A stretch of 64,000 nt of DNA from Xanthobacteraceae bacterium 501b (GTDB lineage Bacteria > Pseudomonadota > Alphaproteobacteria > Rhizobiales > Xanthobacteraceae). The notes under the pieces are model-generated. The model worked only from the letters and a program-made list of their open reading frames with translations, had not been told where the DNA came from and made no database searches. The stretch lies in contig KB899087.1 of the NCBI GenBank assembly GCA_000378025.1, forward strand, positions 4,541,001-4,605,000, in the 5' to 3' direction. Positions 28,253 through 36,697 of the stretch are shown here, one piece after another; position 1 is the stretch's first letter; every line of letters starts with the position of its first letter. Position numbers and translations under genes: made by a program.

Positions 28253-28308
28253 CGCACGTCCGGTGAGAGCCGGTTCACCGAACCCACTTCGCTTCGTCAG
28301 GTCCTTGC

Positions 28309-28890
28309 ATGCTGCGCCGCCTCTACCAGTGGGTGATCGACCTCGCGGAGCGGCGTTCCGCGCCGTGGGCGCTGGCCGCCGTGTCCTTTGCCGAAAGCTC
28401 GTTCTTCCCGGTGCCGCCTGATGTGATGCTGGTGCCGATGTGCCTGGCGCGCCCGGCCCGCGCCTGGTGGTACGCAACGGTGTGCACGCTGGCCTCCGTG
28501 GTCGGCGGCCTCTTCGGCTATGCGATCGGTGCGCTGCTCTACGACTCGCTCGGACTGTTCCTGATCCAGCTCTATGGCTATGGCGCCCGGGTAGATGCCT
28601 TCACCGAGGCCTATCAGCGCTATGGCCACTGGATCATCCTCATCAAGGGACTGACCCCGATCCCCTACAAGGTGGTGACGATCACCTCGGGCTTCGCCCA
28701 TTACAGCCTGTTCTGGTTCGTGGTGCTCTCGGTCATCACAAGGGGGCTGCGCTTCTTCATGGTGGCGGGGCTGCTGTACTGGATAGGCCCCTCGGCGCGC
28801 ACCTTCATCGAGGAACGGCTCGGCCTGGTGACGGCGGCGTTCGCCGTGCTGGTGGTCGGCGGCGTTCTGGCGGCGGTGTACCTGTTCTGA
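28309..28890 (+). CDS. YqaA/DedA family membrane protein (VTT domain)
   Basis: A 193-residue inner-membrane protein with about five hydrophobic segments. SFAESSFFPVPPDVMLVPMCLARP is the DedA/YqaA re-entrant loop with its E-x-x-x-x-P-x-P motif. GGLFGYAIGALLYDSLG and the later ILIKGLTPIPYKVVTITSGFAHYSLFWF repeat the family pattern (P-I-P-x-K and a Gly/Ser loop). DedA-superfamily proteins act in lipid scrambling and membrane homeostasis; YqaA members are poorly characterised. It starts 56 bp after the HisE-like gene on the same strand and ends 3 bp before the convergent cysW stop. Confidence 0.9.
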   Translation: MLRRLYQWVIDLAERRSAPWALAAVSFAESSFFPVPPDVMLVPMCLARPARAWWYATVCTLASVVGGLFGYAIGALLYDSLGLFLIQLYGYGARVDAFTEAYQRYGHWIILIKGLTPIPYKVVTITSGFAHYSLFWFVVLSVITRGLRFFMVAGLLYWIGPSARTFIEERLGLVTAAFAVLVVGGVLAAVYLF

Positions 28891-28893
28891 GCG

Positions 28894-29730
28894 TCAATGG
28901 CGTCCGCCGCTGCGGCCAAGGCGCGCTTCCAGCAGCGTCTTCGCCAGCAGCGTGACGATGGCGAGCAGGGCCAGCAGCGAGGCCACCGCAAAGGACGCCT
29001 GGAACTGGTACTCGTTGTAGAGGATCTCGACCTGCAGCGGGATGGTGTTGGTCTCGCCGCGCACATGGCCCGACACCACCGAGACGGCGCCGAACTCGCC
29101 CATGGCGCGGGCGTTGCACAGCAATACGCCGTAGAGCAGGGCCCATTTGATATTGGGCAGGGTGACGCGCGAGAACACCCGCCAGCCGTCGGCGCCGAGC
29201 GTGACCGCCGCCTCCTCTTCGACCGTGCCCTGCTCCTGCATCAGCGGGATCAGCTCGCGCGCGACGAAGGGAAAGGTGACGAAGATCGTCGCCAGCGTGA
29301 TGCCGGGCCAGGAGAAGATGATCTTCCAGCCATTGTCGATCAGCCACGGGCCGAAATAGCCCTGCGCCCCGAACAACAGCACGAAGACGAGACCGGCGAC
29401 GACCGGGGATACCGAGAAGGGCAGGTCGATCAGCGAGATGAGCAGGCTCTTGCCGCGAAATTCGAACTTGGTGATCGCCCAGGCCATGACGAGGCCCATC
29501 ACGGTGTTGGCGGTGAGCGACAGCGCCGTGACCAGAAGGGTGAGGCGTATCGCCGCCAGCGCGTCCGGCTCGACCAGCGCGGCGAGATAGGCGTGCCAGC
29601 CCTTCACGAAAGCCTGCGCGAAGACCGCGACCAGCGGCAGCACGATGAGCAGGCCGACAAAGGCGGCGGCGGCAACGATGAGGATGGCCTTGACGAGGCC
29701 GGGCTCGTCGCGGACGGGGGAAGCGCTCAT
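28894..29730 (-). CDS. cysW: Sulfate ABC transporter permease CysW
   Basis: One of two membrane subunits of the sulfate/thiosulfate importer. The 278-residue protein from ATG 29730 has six transmembrane segments and the permease EAA motif: [26 protein letters not shown], which contacts the ATPase. [37 protein letters not shown] is diagnostic for CysW as against ModB or PstC. Its ATG overlaps the cysT stop by 4 bp (ATGA), implying translational coupling. The gene usually following, cysA for the ATPase, is missing: a DedA-family gene converges directly downstream. Confidence 0.95.
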   Translation of the reverse strand: MSASPVRDEPGLVKAILIVAAAAFVGLLIVLPLVAVFAQAFVKGWHAYLAALVEPDALAAIRLTLLVTALSLTANTVMGLVMAWAITKFEFRGKSLLISLIDLPFSVSPVVAGLVFVLLFGAQGYFGPWLIDNGWKIIFSWPGITLATIFVTFPFVARELIPLMQEQGTVEEEAAVTLGADGWRVFSRVTLPNIKWALLYGVLLCNARAMGEFGAVSVVSGHVRGETNTIPLQVEILYNEYQFQASFAVASLLALLAIVTLLAKTLLEARLGRSGGRH

Positions 29731-30614
29731 GCAAGCCTCCCGGTGCGGCTCTGCGACCAGCGCTGCAAGCCATTGACGACAAAGAGCAAAAGGAAGGACG
29801 CCACCAGCATCGTCGCCGCAATCGCGGTGGCGTCGGCGTAGCGGAATTCTTCCAGCCGGATGACGATGAGCAGCGGCGCGATCTCCGACACGTTGGGCAG
29901 GTTGCCGGCGATGAAGATCACCGAGCCATATTCCCCGACCGCCCGGGCGAAGGCGAGGGCGAAGCCGGTGAGGAAGGCCGGCAGCACCGCCGGGGCGATG
30001 ACCCGGCGCGCCGTGGTCCAACGCCCGGCACCGAGCGTGGCGGCGGCTTCCTCCAGATCATGGTCGAGGTCTTCCAGTACCGGCTGGACGGTGCGCACGA
30101 CAAAGGGCAAGCCTATGAAAATCAACGCGATCAGGATGCCGAGCGGGGTGAAGGCGACCTTGATGCCGAGCGGGGCGAGCAGGGCGCCGATCCAGCCATT
30201 CTCGGCATAGAGCGTGGTCAGCGCGATGCCGGCCACTGCCGTGGGCAGGGCGAAGGGAATGTCGATCAGCGCGTCGAGCACCCGCCGGCCGGGGAAATCA
30301 TAGCGCACCAGCACCCAGACGATGACGCCGCCCAGCACCAGGTTGATGCTCGCGGCGGCGAGCGACAGGCCGAAGGAAATCTTCAGCGCATTCAACGTTC
30401 TAGGCGCGGTGAGAATGGCGAGGATCCGTTCCGGCGACAGTTCCGCCGTCTTCAGGAACAGCGCCGCCAGCGGGATGAGCACCACCAGCGACAGCCAGAG
30501 CAGGGTCAGCCCCAGGGTGAGGCCGAAGCCGGGGATGACGCTTTGCTGGCGGCGGGTGGGGGCCGGGGGAAGCGCGCCCACCAAGGTGGTTCGATCCAGC
30601 GTCGTCTCGTTCAA
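29727..30614 (-). CDS. cysT: Sulfate ABC transporter permease CysT (CysU)
   Basis: The partner permease of CysW. The coupling loop is [55 protein letters not shown] is the conserved first helix, and [36 protein letters not shown] is diagnostic of CysT. The start is uncertain: I use the TTG at 30614, which has GGGAG seven bases upstream and gives 295 residues; a GTG at 30641 is the main alternative. Longer in-frame sequence upstream encodes a His/Pro/Arg repeat from the short degenerate GAGGCCGAT repeats near 30690-30740 and is not coding. It lies between sbp and cysW. Confidence 0.93.
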   Translation of the reverse strand: MNETTLDRTTLVGALPPAPTRRQQSVIPGFGLTLGLTLLWLSLVVLIPLAALFLKTAELSPERILAILTAPRTLNALKISFGLSLAAASINLVLGGVIVWVLVRYDFPGRRVLDALIDIPFALPTAVAGIALTTLYAENGWIGALLAPLGIKVAFTPLGILIALIFIGLPFVVRTVQPVLEDLDHDLEEAAATLGAGRWTTARRVIAPAVLPAFLTGFALAFARAVGEYGSVIFIAGNLPNVSEIAPLLIVIRLEEFRYADATAIAATMLVASFLLLFVVNGLQRWSQSRTGRLA

Positions 30615-30759
30615 GGCGGTGCTCCCGAAGGGGATGGTCACGGCGAAGGCCGTGCCTTGCGGCACGGCCCGGGGAGGGATCAAAAGCAGTGGCCGATGAG
30701 GCCGATGAGGTGGACAGTGAGGCCGATGGGGCCGATGCGACCAACCTCCCCGGCCGGCC

Positions 30760-31812
30760 TCAGTTGGAGTAGATCTGGTCGAACACCCCGCCATCGGCGA
30801 AATGGGTCTGCTGCGCCTTGCGCCAGCCGCCGAAGGCCGGGTCGTCGATCGTCACCAGCTCGACCTTGGGGAACACCTTCTCATAGGCCTTGGCCACTTC
30901 GGCGTCACGCGGGCGGTAGAAGTTCTCCGCCGCGAGCTTCTGGCCTTCCTTGGAGTAGAGCAGCTTGAGATAGGCCTCGGCCACTTCGCGCGTGCCCTTG
31001 CGCGCGACATTCTTGTCGACCACCGCCACCGGCGGTTCGGCGAGGATGGAGAGCGAGGGCACGACGATGTCGAACTTGTCGTCGCCGAATTCCTTCTTCG
31101 ACAGGAACGCCTCGTTCTCCCAGGCCAGCAGCACGTCGCCGACGCCGCGCTCGGTGAAGGTGACGGTGGAGCCGCGCGCGCCGGTGTCGAGCACCGGGAC
31201 ATGCTTGTAGATCTCGCCGACGAATTCCTTCGCCTTGGCCTCGTCGCCGCCATTCTGCTTGAGCGCATAGGCCCAGGCGGCGAGGTAGTTCCAGCGCGCC
31301 CCGCCCGAGGTCTTCGGGTTGGGGGTGATGACCTGCACGCCGGGCTTGGTGAGGTCGTTCCAGTCCTTGATGCCCTTCGGGTTGCCCTTGCGCACCAGGA
31401 ACACGATGGTCGAGGTGTAGGGCGAGGCATTGTCCGGCAGGCGCTGCTGCCAGTCCTTGGCGAGGAAGCCCCTGTCGGCGATGGCGTCGATGTCATAGGC
31501 CAGCGCCAGGGTGACGACATCGGCGTCGAGCCCGTCGATCACCGAGCGGGCCTGCTTGCCCGAGCCGCCATGCGAGGTCTTGATCTCGACGCTCTTGCCA
31601 GTCTCGGCTTTGTAGCGCTCGGCGAACAGCTTGTTGAACTGGGAATACAGCTCGCGGGTGGGGTCATAGGAGACGTTGAGCAATGTCACGTCGGCGGCGC
31701 GGGCTACGGGCGCGTAGGCCAGCGGCGCCGCCAGCGCGGCGATGAGCGCGGCGGCAGCCAGGGGCTTGAAAGGAAAGGACATGAAACGGAAGGACATGAA
31801 ACGGAAGGACAT
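30760..31812 (-). CDS. sbp: Periplasmic sulfate-binding protein
   Basis: It captures sulfate for the CysTW importer. The mature sequence starts [21 protein letters not shown], the family signature, with further sulfate-site residues in [32 protein letters not shown] and [10 protein letters not shown]; the end GVFDQIYS is also conserved. A signal peptide precedes it. The N-terminus is a tandem repeat: three in-frame units each starting ATG-TCC-TTC (31812, 31797, 31782) encode [15 protein letters not shown]. Only the first ATG has a good ribosome binding site (GGGGAG), so I use 31812. An 80-100 bp leader separates it from a perfect palindrome. Confidence 0.95.
   Translation of the reverse strand: MSFRFMSFRFMSFPFKPLAAAALIAALAAPLAYAPVARAADVTLLNVSYDPTRELYSQFNKLFAERYKAETGKSVEIKTSHGGSGKQARSVIDGLDADVVTLALAYDIDAIADRGFLAKDWQQRLPDNASPYTSTIVFLVRKGNPKGIKDWNDLTKPGVQVITPNPKTSGGARWNYLAAWAYALKQNGGDEAKAKEFVGEIYKHVPVLDTGARGSTVTFTERGVGDVLLAWENEAFLSKKEFGDDKFDIVVPSLSILAEPPVAVVDKNVARKGTREVAEAYLKLLYSKEGQKLAAENFYRPRDAEVAKAYEKVFPKVELVTIDDPAFGGWRKAQQTHFADGGVFDQIYSN
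31768..31812 (-). repeat. 15-bp tandem repeat at the sbp start
   Basis: Three 15-bp units (31798-31812, 31783-31797 identical; 31768-31782 degenerate) each carry an in-frame ATG, multiplying the start codon of the sulfate-binding protein. Confidence 0.85.
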
Positions 31813-31891
31813 GGGCAAACTCCCCGGCAGCGCCGTGGCGCTGGTGAATGCGATTGGGGGGAGGTTTTCACAGCAGGCGACGGCGGTCAAC

Positions 31892-31911
31892 ATTAATTCT
31901 ACCGAATTAAT
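31892..31911 (-). promoter_or_regulatory. Operator-like palindrome upstream of sbp
   Basis: ATTAATTC and GAATTAAT are perfect 8-bp arms around TACC, in otherwise GC-rich DNA. On the minus strand a TTGACC follows directly, so a bound activator would sit just upstream of -35, as LysR-type sulfur regulators such as CysB do. Adjacent ATAGGAAAT (31910-31918) recurs in the cysI promoter. The regulator is not identified. Confidence 0.6.
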
Positions 31912-31945
31912 AGGAAATAGCGGAAACCTTCGGCAATGAACGGGT

Positions 31946-32136
31946 TTTGGCCGGGCGCGCGGGCGGCTGGGTCCCCGGGTCATGCCCGGGGATGAGGGGA
32001 GAGATGAGGCGCGCCATAGCCGGACGGCCTTCTCCTGCGCTGGCGAGGAAATGCGCCGAGCCAGCGAGATGCCGCGCGGGCTTTGGCCGGGCGCGCGGGC
32101 GGCTGGGTCCCCGGGTCATGCCCGGGGATGAGGGGA
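31946..32136. repeat. Two identical 55-bp intergenic repeats with hairpins (REP-like)
   Basis: Copies at 31946-32000 and 32082-32136 are identical. Each contains TCCCCGGG-TCATG-CCCGGGGA, a perfect 8-bp stem with a 5-nt loop. Sequences around CCCGGGTCATGCCCGGGG followed by ATGAGG are a common dispersed intergenic repeat type in alphaproteobacteria. Confidence 0.8.
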
Positions 32137-32182
32137 TGGGTGTGCCGGGATGAGGGGCGGCGCGGTTCCGGCGCTGGCCGTG

Positions 32183-33256
32183 TCAGGCAAGGTCGATCAG
32201 GATCTTCAGCTCGGTGCCGGCGGGGCTCAGCAGCGGCTCGAAGCCTTCCGCCACCACATCGTCGAGCTTGATGCGGCGCGTGACCACCTTTTCCGCCGGC
32301 AGCAGCCCCGAGCCGATCAGCGCGGCGACGCGCGGCCACATCAGCGTCGAGTAGCACCACGACCCGCGCAGATCGATGTCCTTGAAGGTGAGGGTGAAGC
32401 CGTCCACCGCCGGCTTGCCGACATGCAGGCCCACCTGCACCACCACGCCCTGTCGGCGCACCGCCTCAATGCAGGTGGCGGTGGCGGCTTCGGCGCCGAC
32501 GCATTCCAGCGCCACATCCACCCCGACATGACCCTCCGTCTGGTCGCGGATCGCCTCGACCACATTGTCGGTTCTGGGGTTGAGGGTGATCACGTCGGGC
32601 AGCACGGCGCGGGCCATTTTGAGCCGGTTGTCATTGGTGTCGGACAGGAAGATGGTGGTGGCGCCCGCCGCCCGCGCCGCGAGAATCTGCAGCTGGCCGA
32701 TCGGCCCGGCGCCGGTGACGAGCACGGAGGAGCCCGGCCGCACCCCGCCGCGCTCGGCGGCATAGACCACCACGGCGGTGGGCTCGATCAGCGCCGCCTG
32801 CGCGTCCGAAACGCTGTCGGGCATGGCGAACACGTTGTAATCATTGACGACGGAATATTCCGCCATGCCGCCCCATGGCCACATCAGCCCGACAATGCCG
32901 AGCTTGTCGGAGAGCTGGTAGAGGCCCCGCCTTCCGTAATGGTCGTCGCGCGGCGAGATCAGCGGCTGAATGGAGACGCGGTCGCCGGGCGCGACATTCG
33001 TCACCTCGGCGCCGACCGCGACGACGGTGCCGCCATATTCGTGGCCAAGAATCTGCGGCAGCTGGGCGCCGGTGTAGGGATGCGGCGCGGTGGGGATGAA
33101 GATCGGGCCGGCGGCATATTCGTGCAGGTCCGTGCCGCAGATGCCGCAGAAGCGGTTCTTCACCAGCACGTCGCGCGGGCCGAGCCGGGCGCGGTCCGGT
33201 TCCGGCACCTCGTCGATGCGTACATCGCGTTTGCCGTGGAAGCGGGCGGCTTTCAT
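32183..33256 (-). CDS. 2,3-butanediol dehydrogenase (zinc-dependent MDR family)
   Basis: It likely oxidises 2,3-butanediol to acetoin with NAD+, feeding the acetoin dehydrogenase encoded upstream in the same operon. The 357-residue protein has catalytic zinc ligands C40 (GICGTDLHEY) and H72-E73 (LGHEYGGTVV), and the Rossmann motif VLVTGAGPIGQLQI. The long GPIFIPTAPHPYTG insertion before GHE is typical of BdhA/ButB-type butanediol dehydrogenases, and the four structural-zinc cysteines of classical ADH are absent, as in that group. Other polyol dehydrogenases are related, so the substrate rests partly on context. It is the last gene of the seven-gene aco operon. Confidence 0.88.
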   Translation of the reverse strand: MKAARFHGKRDVRIDEVPEPDRARLGPRDVLVKNRFCGICGTDLHEYAAGPIFIPTAPHPYTGAQLPQILGHEYGGTVVAVGAEVTNVAPGDRVSIQPLISPRDDHYGRRGLYQLSDKLGIVGLMWPWGGMAEYSVVNDYNVFAMPDSVSDAQAALIEPTAVVVYAAERGGVRPGSSVLVTGAGPIGQLQILAARAAGATTIFLSDTNDNRLKMARAVLPDVITLNPRTDNVVEAIRDQTEGHVGVDVALECVGAEAATATCIEAVRRQGVVVQVGLHVGKPAVDGFTLTFKDIDLRGSWCYSTLMWPRVAALIGSGLLPAEKVVTRRIKLDDVVAEGFEPLLSPAGTELKILIDLA

Positions 33257-33304
33257 GGGAATGTCCTCAAATCGCGAGAAAGGGGAGCGTCAGGGTTTGC
33301 CGCG

Positions 33305-33661
33305 TCAGGCTTTTGGCGCGGCCAGCGCGTCGAAGGCTTCCAGCGCCCGGCTGGCATAGACGGCGGAAGGGCCGCCGCCCATTTCCAGCGCGACGGCGAG
33401 CACCTCGATGAGTTCCTCGCGGCTTGCGCCATGGCCGGCCGCGTTGGCGACGTGGAACAGGATGCAGTCGGCGCAGCCCTGATGCACGGCGATGGCGATC
33501 GCGATCAGCTCCTTCGTCGCCGCGCTGAGCGCGCCGGGGCGGGAGGCCTCGCCCATCAGCGCGCGGAAGGCGCCCATCGGGCCGGGCGCCGCCTTGGCCA
33601 GCGCGGAAAAGCGCCGGTTCATGTCCTTGAGCTGATCGTGGATGCTCTCATTGCTTGCCAT
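33305..33661 (-). CDS. AhpD-like carboxymuconolactone decarboxylase family protein
   Basis: A 118-residue protein with the exact AhpD redox motif E51-x11-C63-x2-C66-x3-H70 (GCADCILFHVANAA). In AhpD this CxxC pair reduces AhpC and connects peroxide defence to lipoylated E2 and E3 of 2-oxo acid dehydrogenases. Here it sits inside the acetoin dehydrogenase operon, between the acetoin reductase and butanediol dehydrogenase genes, which makes a lipoate-linked redox role attractive but unproven. True carboxymuconolactone decarboxylases lack this CxxC, so decarboxylase activity is unlikely. Ten bases separate it from the upstream SDR stop. Confidence 0.85.
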   Translation of the reverse strand: MASNESIHDQLKDMNRRFSALAKAAPGPMGAFRALMGEASRPGALSAATKELIAIAIAVHQGCADCILFHVANAAGHGASREELIEVLAVALEMGGGPSAVYASRALEAFDALAAPKA

Positions 33662-33670
33662 GGCCGTTCC

Positions 33671-34468
33671 TCAGATGAAGACCATGCCGCCATCCACCAT
33701 CAGGGACTGGCCGGTCATGAAGTCGGAATCCGAGGAGGCGAGGTAGCGGGCGACGCCCACGAGATCGTCCGGCTGCGAGGCGCGGCCGAGCACGGCGGTG
33801 GCGGCGAAGGTGTCGAAGGCCTCGTTTTCCTTGGTGGTGAGCTTGTTGTCGCGAAAACCCTTGTCGATCACGTCCCACATCGGCGTGGCGACGACGCCGG
33901 GGCAGAAGCAGTTGGCGGTGATGCCCTCCTTGCCGAAGGCGCGCGCCGCCGCCTGCGTCATCGCCACCACGGCGAATTTCGAGGCGCAGTAATGCGCCAG
34001 CGGCTCATAGCCCTGTTTTGCGGCGATGGAGGCGGTGTTGATGATCTTGCCGCCGGGGTGTCCGGCTTCTGCCTGTTGCCGGAACGTCTTCACCGCCTCC
34101 TGCATGCCGAGGAGCACGCCGAGCGCGTTCACATCGGTGACCAGGCGCCAGTCCTCCTCGGTGATGTCGAGGAAGGGCCGGGTCTGGGCGATGCCGGCAT
34201 TGTTGAACAGCACATCGACGCGGCCGAAGGCCTCCGCCGCCTTGTCCAGCATGGCGCGGACCTGCGCGCGCTCGCGCACATCCACCGCGACGCCGATGGC
34301 CTTGCCGCCAGCGGTGGCGATCTCGCCCGCCAGCGTGTCGGCGGTCGCTTGCGAGAGGTCCGCCACGGTGATGGCGGCGCCGTCGGCGGCGAGCGCCCGG
34401 GCGATGGCGGCGCCGATGCCGCCGGTGGCGCCTGTGATGACGATGCTCTTGTCGGTGAGTTTGGACAT
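33671..34468 (-). CDS. budC: Acetoin(diacetyl) reductase / meso-2,3-butanediol dehydrogenase (SDR)
   Basis: A 265-residue classical short-chain dehydrogenase. Cofactor motif T-G-A-T-G-G-I-G is at residues 12-19, N-N-A-G at 89-92, and the catalytic S147, Y160 and K164 (YCASK). FNNAGIAQTRPFLDITEEDWRLVTDVNALGVLLGMQ and the C-terminal MVDGGMVF match acetoin reductases of the BudC/ButA type. It interconverts meso- or S,S-butanediol and acetoin, complementing the MDR enzyme two genes downstream. Asp (D37, VADLS) after the second strand points to NAD rather than NADP. The gene lies between acoC and the AhpD-like gene in the operon. Confidence 0.85.
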   Translation of the reverse strand: MSKLTDKSIVITGATGGIGAAIARALAADGAAITVADLSQATADTLAGEIATAGGKAIGVAVDVRERAQVRAMLDKAAEAFGRVDVLFNNAGIAQTRPFLDITEEDWRLVTDVNALGVLLGMQEAVKTFRQQAEAGHPGGKIINTASIAAKQGYEPLAHYCASKFAVVAMTQAAARAFGKEGITANCFCPGVVATPMWDVIDKGFRDNKLTTKENEAFDTFAATAVLGRASQPDDLVGVARYLASSDSDFMTGQSLMVDGGMVFI

Positions 34469-34523
34469 GATTCCTCCTTCGCCGTCCGCACGCGCGGCGG
34501 CGTTGTGTGTCTGGGGGGATGGC

Positions 34524-35633
34524 TCAGGCGATGTGGGCGAGGATCAGCTCGTTGACCCTTCCGGCCTTCTCCATCTGCACCATGTGGCCGGCGCCCTCGA
34601 TCACCTCCACCGTCGCGCGGGTGCCGAGCGCCTGTGCGTGGGTGGCCGGGATCACCCGGTCGCTGGCACCAAAGATCACCAGCGCCGGCACGTCGGCGGC
34701 GGCGAGCGCCTCCGCCACCAGCTCGGCCTGCCGGCCGCCGGCGAACAGCGCGCCGGACAGGGCCGTGAGCACTTCCGCCACGCCGTCGAGCCGCTTGTAT
34801 TTCAACAGGTCGTCGACCAACTGGCGGGTGACGGTGTCCGGGTCATGGAACAGCTGTTCCAGCACGGGTTTCAGATCACGCCGGGAACTCGCCTGCACGA
34901 AGCCGTCAGTGTAGCCGGCATTGATCTCAGGCCCGAGGCCGGCCGAGCCGATCAGCGTCACCGAAGAGACGCGGCCGGGGGCGTCCAGCGCGGTGCGGGC
35001 GGCGATGGCGCCGCCCATGGAGTGGCCGACCAGATGGGCGCGGTCGAGGGCGAGCGCGTCCATGAAGCCGAGAAGCGCGGCGGACAGGCCGGTGAGCGAG
35101 GGATCGTCCAGCTTCTTGTCGGACTGGCCATGGCCGGGAAGGTCGAGCGCATAGACGGTCGCGACTTCCGCCAGCGCGTCGATGTTGAACAGCCAATTGT
35201 CGAGATCGCCGCCGAAGCCGTGGATGAGGATGACGTTCGCCGCCCCCTCGCCACGCCTGGCGTAGCGCAGGCGCCCGGCCGGGGTGTCGATGAAGTGGGT
35301 GCGCGGCGCTTCCTCCTGCGCCGCCTCGGCCGCCGCCTGCGTCGCATATTCGGCGACATAGGCGTCGATCTCGGCGTCCGGCACCGTGTCATCGGCGATG
35401 ATGCCGAGCAGCGCCTTGACCGGATAGACCGTGTCCGGCGCGCCGATCACCCGGCGCAGCGTGCCCGTCTCATGCGCCTCGACCACGCCGGCGATCTTGT
35501 CGGTTTCCACTTCGACGATCTCGTCGCCCGGCGCGATGGCGGCACCGGCGGGCTTGAGCCAGCCGGTGACCTTGCCTTCCGACATCGACAGCCCCCATTT
35601 GGGCATGACGACCGGCTTGATGCGTTCATTCAT
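34524..35633 (-). CDS. acoC: Acetoin dehydrogenase E2, dihydrolipoyllysine acetyltransferase
   Basis: The E2 of the acetoin cleavage complex passes acetyl from lipoate to CoA. Its structure is unusual among E2 enzymes but standard for AcoC: an N-terminal lipoyl domain with K46 in E-T-D-K-I-A-G, followed directly by an alpha/beta-hydrolase fold rather than a CAT-type core. Hydrolase motifs are VILIHGFGGDLDNWLF (oxyanion loop), the nucleophile elbow G-H-S-M-G-G and the final His in GAGHMVQME. I start at ATG 35633 (MNERIKPVVMPKWG) with AGGAG eight bases upstream, giving 369 residues. acoB ends 11 bp upstream. Confidence 0.94.
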   Translation of the reverse strand: MNERIKPVVMPKWGLSMSEGKVTGWLKPAGAAIAPGDEIVEVETDKIAGVVEAHETGTLRRVIGAPDTVYPVKALLGIIADDTVPDAEIDAYVAEYATQAAAEAAQEEAPRTHFIDTPAGRLRYARRGEGAANVILIHGFGGDLDNWLFNIDALAEVATVYALDLPGHGQSDKKLDDPSLTGLSAALLGFMDALALDRAHLVGHSMGGAIAARTALDAPGRVSSVTLIGSAGLGPEINAGYTDGFVQASSRRDLKPVLEQLFHDPDTVTRQLVDDLLKYKRLDGVAEVLTALSGALFAGGRQAELVAEALAAADVPALVIFGASDRVIPATHAQALGTRATVEVIEGAGHMVQMEKAGRVNELILAHIA

Positions 35634-35644
35634 TGCAAGGCTCC

Positions 35645-36667
35645 TCACGCGGCCGACTTGACGGGGCCGGTGGTCTTGTGGACGGCGGCGACGATGGCCT
35701 CGGCCGAGGGGATGTAGAGATCCTCCAGCGCCGGCGAGAACGGCACCGGCGTGTGCGGGGCGGTGACCATCTGCGGTGCCGCTTTGAGCGCGCCAAAGGC
35801 GTGCTGCGCGACATAGGCGGCGACATCGGTGGCGAGGGAGCAGCGCGGATTGGCCTCGTCGATCACGACGAGCCGGCCGGTGTTCTCCACGCTCTCGATC
35901 ACCGTGTCCCAGTCGATGGGCGAGAGGGTGCGCAGGTCGATCACCTCCGCCGAGACGCCGGAGCGGGCCAGCGTGTCGGCAGCGCTGAGCGCGCGCGGCA
36001 CGGTGAGGCCATAGCCGACGAGGGTCACATCCTTGCCGTCGCGCACAATATTGGCCTCGCCAAAGGGGATGGCGTAGCTCTCCTCCGGCACGTCGGCCTC
36101 CGAGCCGTACAGCGCCTTGTGCTCGCAGAAGATCACCGGGTCGTCGTCGCGGATCGCCTGGATCAGCAGGCCCTTGGCGTCATAGGCGTTGGAGGGGCAC
36201 ACCACTTTCAGCCCGGGAATATGGGTGAACAGCGGGGTGAGCATCTGCGAATGCTGGGCGGCGGCGCGAAAGCCGGCGCCGACCATGGCGCGGATGACCA
36301 CCGGGGTCTTCGCCTTGCCGCCGAACATGTATTTGAACTTGGCGGCCTGGTTGAAGATCTGGTCGAAGCACACGCCCATGAAGTCGAGGAACATCAGTTC
36401 CGCCACCGGGCGCATGCCGCAGGCGGCCGCGCCGATGGCGGCGCCGATATAGGCGCTTTCCGACAGCGGGGTGTCCATCAGCCGGTTGCCGTGCTTGGCG
36501 TGCAGCCCCTTGGTGACGCCGAGCACGCCGCCCCAGGCGTCCATCTCACCGGGCGCGCCGGCGCCGCCGACAATGTCCTCGCCGAGGAGGATGACGGTGG
36601 GATCGCGGCGCATTTCGAGGTCGAGCGCTTCGTTGATCGCCTGCTTGTAGCTGATCATGCGGGCCAT
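35645..36667 (-). CDS. acoB: Acetoin dehydrogenase E1 beta subunit
   Basis: A transketolase-like beta subunit, 340 residues, that with AcoA forms the thiamine-diphosphate E1 cleaving acetoin to acetaldehyde and a hydroxyethyl group. The N-terminus ISYKQAINEALDLEMRRDPTVILLGEDI is typical of 2-oxo acid dehydrogenase E1 beta, as are NRLMDTPLSESAYIGAAIGAAACGMRPVAELMFLDF, GLKVVCPSNAYDAKGLL and VIDLRTLSPIDWDTVIESVENTGRLVVIDE. It could be mistaken for a pyruvate dehydrogenase subunit, but the neighbouring acoX, AcoC of hydrolase type and acoR decide for acetoin. Confidence 0.94.
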   Translation of the reverse strand: MARMISYKQAINEALDLEMRRDPTVILLGEDIVGGAGAPGEMDAWGGVLGVTKGLHAKHGNRLMDTPLSESAYIGAAIGAAACGMRPVAELMFLDFMGVCFDQIFNQAAKFKYMFGGKAKTPVVIRAMVGAGFRAAAQHSQMLTPLFTHIPGLKVVCPSNAYDAKGLLIQAIRDDDPVIFCEHKALYGSEADVPEESYAIPFGEANIVRDGKDVTLVGYGLTVPRALSAADTLARSGVSAEVIDLRTLSPIDWDTVIESVENTGRLVVIDEANPRCSLATDVAAYVAQHAFGALKAAPQMVTAPHTPVPFSPALEDLYIPSAEAIVAAVHKTTGPVKSAA

Positions 36668-36697
36668 GGGATTCCCTCCTTTTATTGGTTGCTTGGC

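Larger units (their letters stand above)
31813..32182. other. sbp upstream region with operator-like palindrome and duplicated 55-bp element
   Basis: This 370-bp region separates sbp from the butanediol dehydrogenase gene. Near sbp it is AT-rich and holds a palindrome (31892-31911) and a TTGACC that could be a -35. Farther away it contains two identical 55-bp copies (31946-32000 and 32082-32136). I see no gene; open frames here are products of the repeats. Confidence 0.6.

Noticed and set aside
33305..33661. Carboxymuconolactone decarboxylase of the protocatechuate pathway
   Set aside because: The protein has the AhpD-type E-x11-CxxC-x3-H redox motif and no other protocatechuate genes are nearby.
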